From: Opisthocomus hoazin
Lineage: Eukaryota; Chordata; Aves; Opisthocomiformes; Opisthocomidae
Direction of reading: 5' to 3'
Length of the DNA: 64,000 bases
Assembly: GCF_030867145.1 (NCBI RefSeq)
Contig: NC_134414.1
Location: forward strand, 67,896,814-67,960,813
Shown here: piece after piece, positions 60,601 through 64,000 of the stretch
How the letters are laid out: the number at the start of each line of letters is the position of its first letter
Numbering within the stretch: position 1 is the stretch's first letter
The notes under the pieces: generated by a model
The model's input: only the letters and a program-made list of their open reading frames with translations
The model's database searches: none
Told to the model about the DNA's origin: nothing
Program-made: the position numbers and the translations under genes

Positions 60601-63600
60601 AATGTTTATTGGACGTTTCATGGGATAGAAACTTTGAAAATTAAACCTGAGGAGTGTAGTATCATCGGAAAAAAATGGAGGCTGAACTTCTAAGAAAAGG
60701 ATATTAAATATCCCATGAATCACGATGAAATTGTGAAGACTGTCTGTGCTGGTAGGCAGAGACAGCTTTTTCATTGACCATTTAACTGTGACGTTGTTTT
60801 TGTCCTCATTGCTATCAATCTTGCTGATACTAGTGGTGTTCTTATTGCGAGTAGTAACGCATCACTGCAGACCTTATTAAGTTCAAGGACAGTTGGACTT
60901 CTCTTTTTTGTGACTGATTCTGCAAGAAAAGATCTCTTATGGTGAAAAAAATGCCCTTTATGTTATAAGGTTTTTGTTTGTTTCTTAGTTCATTGGGGAG
61001 ATTTTTTTCTGGATCAAGCCATGTATCAAGCCACGAAAGTATCTGTTTTGCAACCTTTAAAAGCTCAGTAGAGCCGTAATGGTAGAAGTTAAGATTTTTT
61101 TTGTCAGGCTTGCTGTATAAAAAATGTTGCCTCTTGTTACTGAAACATCTCTGAAGGTGTTTTTGGACTTCAAAAGTATTGCAAGGAGATATTCAGTACT
61201 ACTGCTGAGAAATTATATCACTGTTGCTGAACTAAATATTACACAATTTATTATCATTATTTTTAAGTTTGCGTCTTGGAAAAGCTAACTCGTTAAAAAC
61301 GAGAACATAGAAATGCATTAAAAGTTCACATCCAGTGTTGTCAGCAGAGCTGAAGGTCTAGTCGAGGTTAACTTCTACTAATAGGAAATGATCTACAGGG
61401 AACAGAGCTTTCTGTCTCACTGTCCTTAGCAGCAGGGCTTTCTACTGTTTCCTCTATTCTTGTGGAAAGCTATGACACAAACTACCGAGCTGGGTCAGTT
61501 TTGACTCTCATTTTATGATCGGAATGGGTAAAGGAAATGTGTAATGTCTTTGTTCTGGATCTATGCAACTTCAGCCAATGCTGAATTTGTCATTGATTTC
61601 TTCCTGTGGTGGATGGTCCATATTGGAGCCACAGCTGTCCACAGTGGGAATGCCGTGCTGCGCAATTTCACTTGAGTTGTACCTTGAGGAAGCCACCAAA
61701 GTGAGAAGAGATGCGGGAGTGTTCTGAGGGATTTTCCTCAAAATTACATATCTCCAGAAGCAAGGCTTTGTAAGAGAATTCTCATACAAGACCTATAATA
61801 TATCTTGTCCTGTGGATTTTGTGAGGGGAAAGGGCAATATAAGTCCAAATGTGGTATATTTCTGCCATATTTTTTTCACAAATAACCCTAGTGATTGATG
61901 ACTTGAACTATGAAAAGAGAATTGGCAAGGAAAATAAAGTCAAACAATATTGTGATTCTGTAAAAAAAAAAAAATTAGAATTGGCCAAGTGACTTTTCTT
62001 TGTATAGTTTTCCTGTCTTTACTCAGAAGAAAAAGTAGCCTTTGCCAAGAAATATTTAGTAAATGGGAGGGAATAAAAGACCAGAAAACTCTTTTGTTAA
62101 CCTTTTTTTGCAGTTCTTTATGGAAGGTGTGAAGGGCTTGTTTGGTTGTGGTTGTGCTATGCTAATTTTTGTTTATTTCTGGAGATGGAGGCAAGATTGG
62201 TCATTTTTTAAATACTGCTGTGGTTGTCTTCCTTGCTATGCTAACCTTTAAATCTTTATTCCCTTATGGCACTGTATGTGAAACATGAAATTAATGACTT
62301 AATATGCTTCTATATCCTCTTTTTGCTGTTGCACTCTGAAACAAATACATTTAATGTTTTTTGCCCTTTCATATTTGATTTTCTTGTAGATTTACATGGA
62401 CGGAATTTTGCAGAGGGTTTCTCTCCTTCCAGGGTTGAAGTTTGCTGTTCCCCTGAATGAAAATGAAATTGTTTTCTTTTTCCTGTTTACAGAAAACAAA
62501 AGGGGGATGTTAAAGATGAACACACAATTTTCACTCTTACTTATTAATTTTAAGACATGAGTGTATGGCCTGCTTTTCACAGTAATGGAGTTAACTGAGA
62601 ATTTGACTATTAGATGTAAATTACTTCTTGCCATTTGGTGTTTGTAATTTACTTTCATTTGTACAAAGTCTCTACAGCATTATAAACAAGTGAAAATGAA
62701 GAAGAAAAAAAGAGCTTTTAAAATAATGATATCCTGTTTTTGTAGAGCGTAATTATTCTCAAAGAATTTTTAAAATAAATAAATTTTGAGTTCAAGGAGT
62801 GTGCATTGCAGCTGAGGAGCTACATAAATATAGTTCCAAACTACCTTTCCACTCACATAGTGGAAATAATGAAATTGTTCTGGGCAAGCCAGTTCTTTAA
62901 GGGAAAACTGCAGAGTAAGGAGCTGCATGACTGCAGTCCCTGCACTGTTGCAGTGCAATACATTGGCAATGTCAGAAGCATTTTGTACTGCCACAGATGT
63001 TCTTGTGCAGTGAGGACCTGCTTGGGAGCCACTAGGTCATGTTTAGAGCCTCTTCACAACTGCCTTTTTCTAGGAAGGCGCTAGGTCTCAAGCATTTGGG
63101 GTACTGTGGTTGCTTCATTGGTGGCAGTTGTCTAGCTGCTGGGCAGTGGGCAGCAATGTAAGGTGGAAGTGAAGAATGCCTTTTCCAGCTGAATCTGGGA
63201 AGTGTCGATTCTCTGGCCAAGCTGGCATGGAAGCTGCCCTGCCACTGAACTCTGGGAACAGTAGTACAGTGGAGGCCAGCCCTGCTTTTCTTTTCCGGTG
63301 AGGATGCTATGGGAGAGACCAGTGCTCAGGGCATCGGTCTGAACGCGTGAGCTAGTCTTACCATGGGACAGGCTGGTGGGCTGTGCTGCGCCATTCCGAA
63401 TCAGAAAGATGAGTGCTACTAATGCCCTGCCTTTCCTGTGGCACAGAAATTAAATAAAATGTATGTATATATTTCTTTTTATGCACTGTTTGTTTATGTC
63501 CCATATGTGCTATTGTCTAAGTTGTAACATAGCCTGGTGCTACCTGATGTATGGTATTTAAGAAAAGCCTACTTTGAATTGCTATCTGTGTAGTTCTCTT

Positions 63601-64000
63601 ACATAGAAGCTCTTTTTGATTTTTTTTTTTCCTCGGTAGTGTATTTTCACCGTGCATTTCAAACAGTGGTGAACAATAGCTCTGATTACTCCACACAGAC
63701 TGTGTCCCTTCAGAATGTATTATCTCAACAGAGTGAAAAGAAAGCTATTTCCTTGCTTTCTAGCAATAAGTCAATGGACTCTTAAAAGGACAAGCTTTGC
63801 CACAGATGCAGTTCTTAGGCTATGAGCAAGCAGAAGATAAAAGAGATCAAAAGCTTGAAATTCTGGTGAAGGGGAAGAAGCTGCTGTTAGCAAGGGGGCA
63901 AAAGCTATAGCAACACAACTATTCTGTAAGAAGTGAAAACTTAAAAGGAACTTTTAAAATGTGTATCAAACAAAATCTAGTGCATGTTCTCTGTAGACAA

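Larger units (their letters stand above)
44131..64000. other. AT-rich intergenic region without recognisable coding genes
   Basis: Nearly 20 kb of mostly unique AT-rich sequence lies upstream of ARGLU1. I inspected the ORFs and recognise no protein family; most are under 110 codons and within chance expectation. Identified contents are a CR1 3' end (50957-51126), a possible tRNA-derived SINE relic (48170-48260), a CpG-dense patch (55423-55640) and a CCA/C-rich run (57631-57653). In human the equivalent region leads into a gene-poor interval with non-coding RNAs before FAM155A/NALF1, which agrees with this picture. Confidence 0.75.

Overview
This is vertebrate nuclear DNA, almost certainly from a bird. 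Three fragments carry the 3'-end sequence of CR1 LINEs, the dominant avian retroposon. The two protein-coding genes have vertebrate exon/intron structure with large AT-rich introns and sharp CpG-island promoters. The gene order matches the EFNB2-ARGLU1 neighbourhood (human 13q33). Nothing looks prokaryotic: there are no operons, CRISPR arrays or phage genes, and most long ORFs in the GC-rich islands are compositional shadows.

Layout from left to right. (1) 1-25.45 kb is the 5' part of EFNB2 (ephrin-B2) on the minus strand. It comprises part of intron 2 (1-3697), coding exon 2 (3698-3981), a 21.3 kb intron 1 (3982-25316) and coding exon 1 (25317-25447). Exons 3 onward lie beyond the left edge. 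Intron 1 holds a CR1 fragment, a 45-bp minisatellite, a CpG-rich patch near 11 kb, several homopolymer runs and stretches that look like conserved noncoding enhancers. (2) About 23.5-28.7 kb is the very GC-rich EFNB2 CpG island, with smaller GC patches at 29.1-29.8 kb and 30.5-30.9 kb. (3) About 33.1-43.4 kb is the complete ARGLU1 gene on the minus strand. It has four coding exons that join into a 276-residue Arg/Ser-rich then Glu-rich protein, a 3' UTR of roughly 1.3 kb or more, and a CpG-island promoter with NRF1, ZNF143, YY1 and CCAAT motifs. (4) 44-64 kb is AT-rich DNA with no recognisable coding gene. It contains one CR1 3' end, a possible tRNA-derived SINE relic and one isolated CpG-dense patch near 55.5 kb.

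The two genes lie in tandem: ARGLU1 transcription ends about 8-9 kb upstream of the EFNB2 start codon. EFNB2 encodes a membrane-anchored Eph-receptor ligand used in arterial identity, vessel patterning and axon guidance, and its large intron and flanks are expected to hold developmental enhancers. ARGLU1 is a broadly expressed splicing and transcription cofactor. In other vertebrates it tunes its own level through alternative splicing of intron 2. A candidate 114-nt poison exon that would start with an in-frame stop is visible in that intron here (36919-37032). I found no new multi-gene system; the most interesting leads are regulatory and RNA-processing ones.
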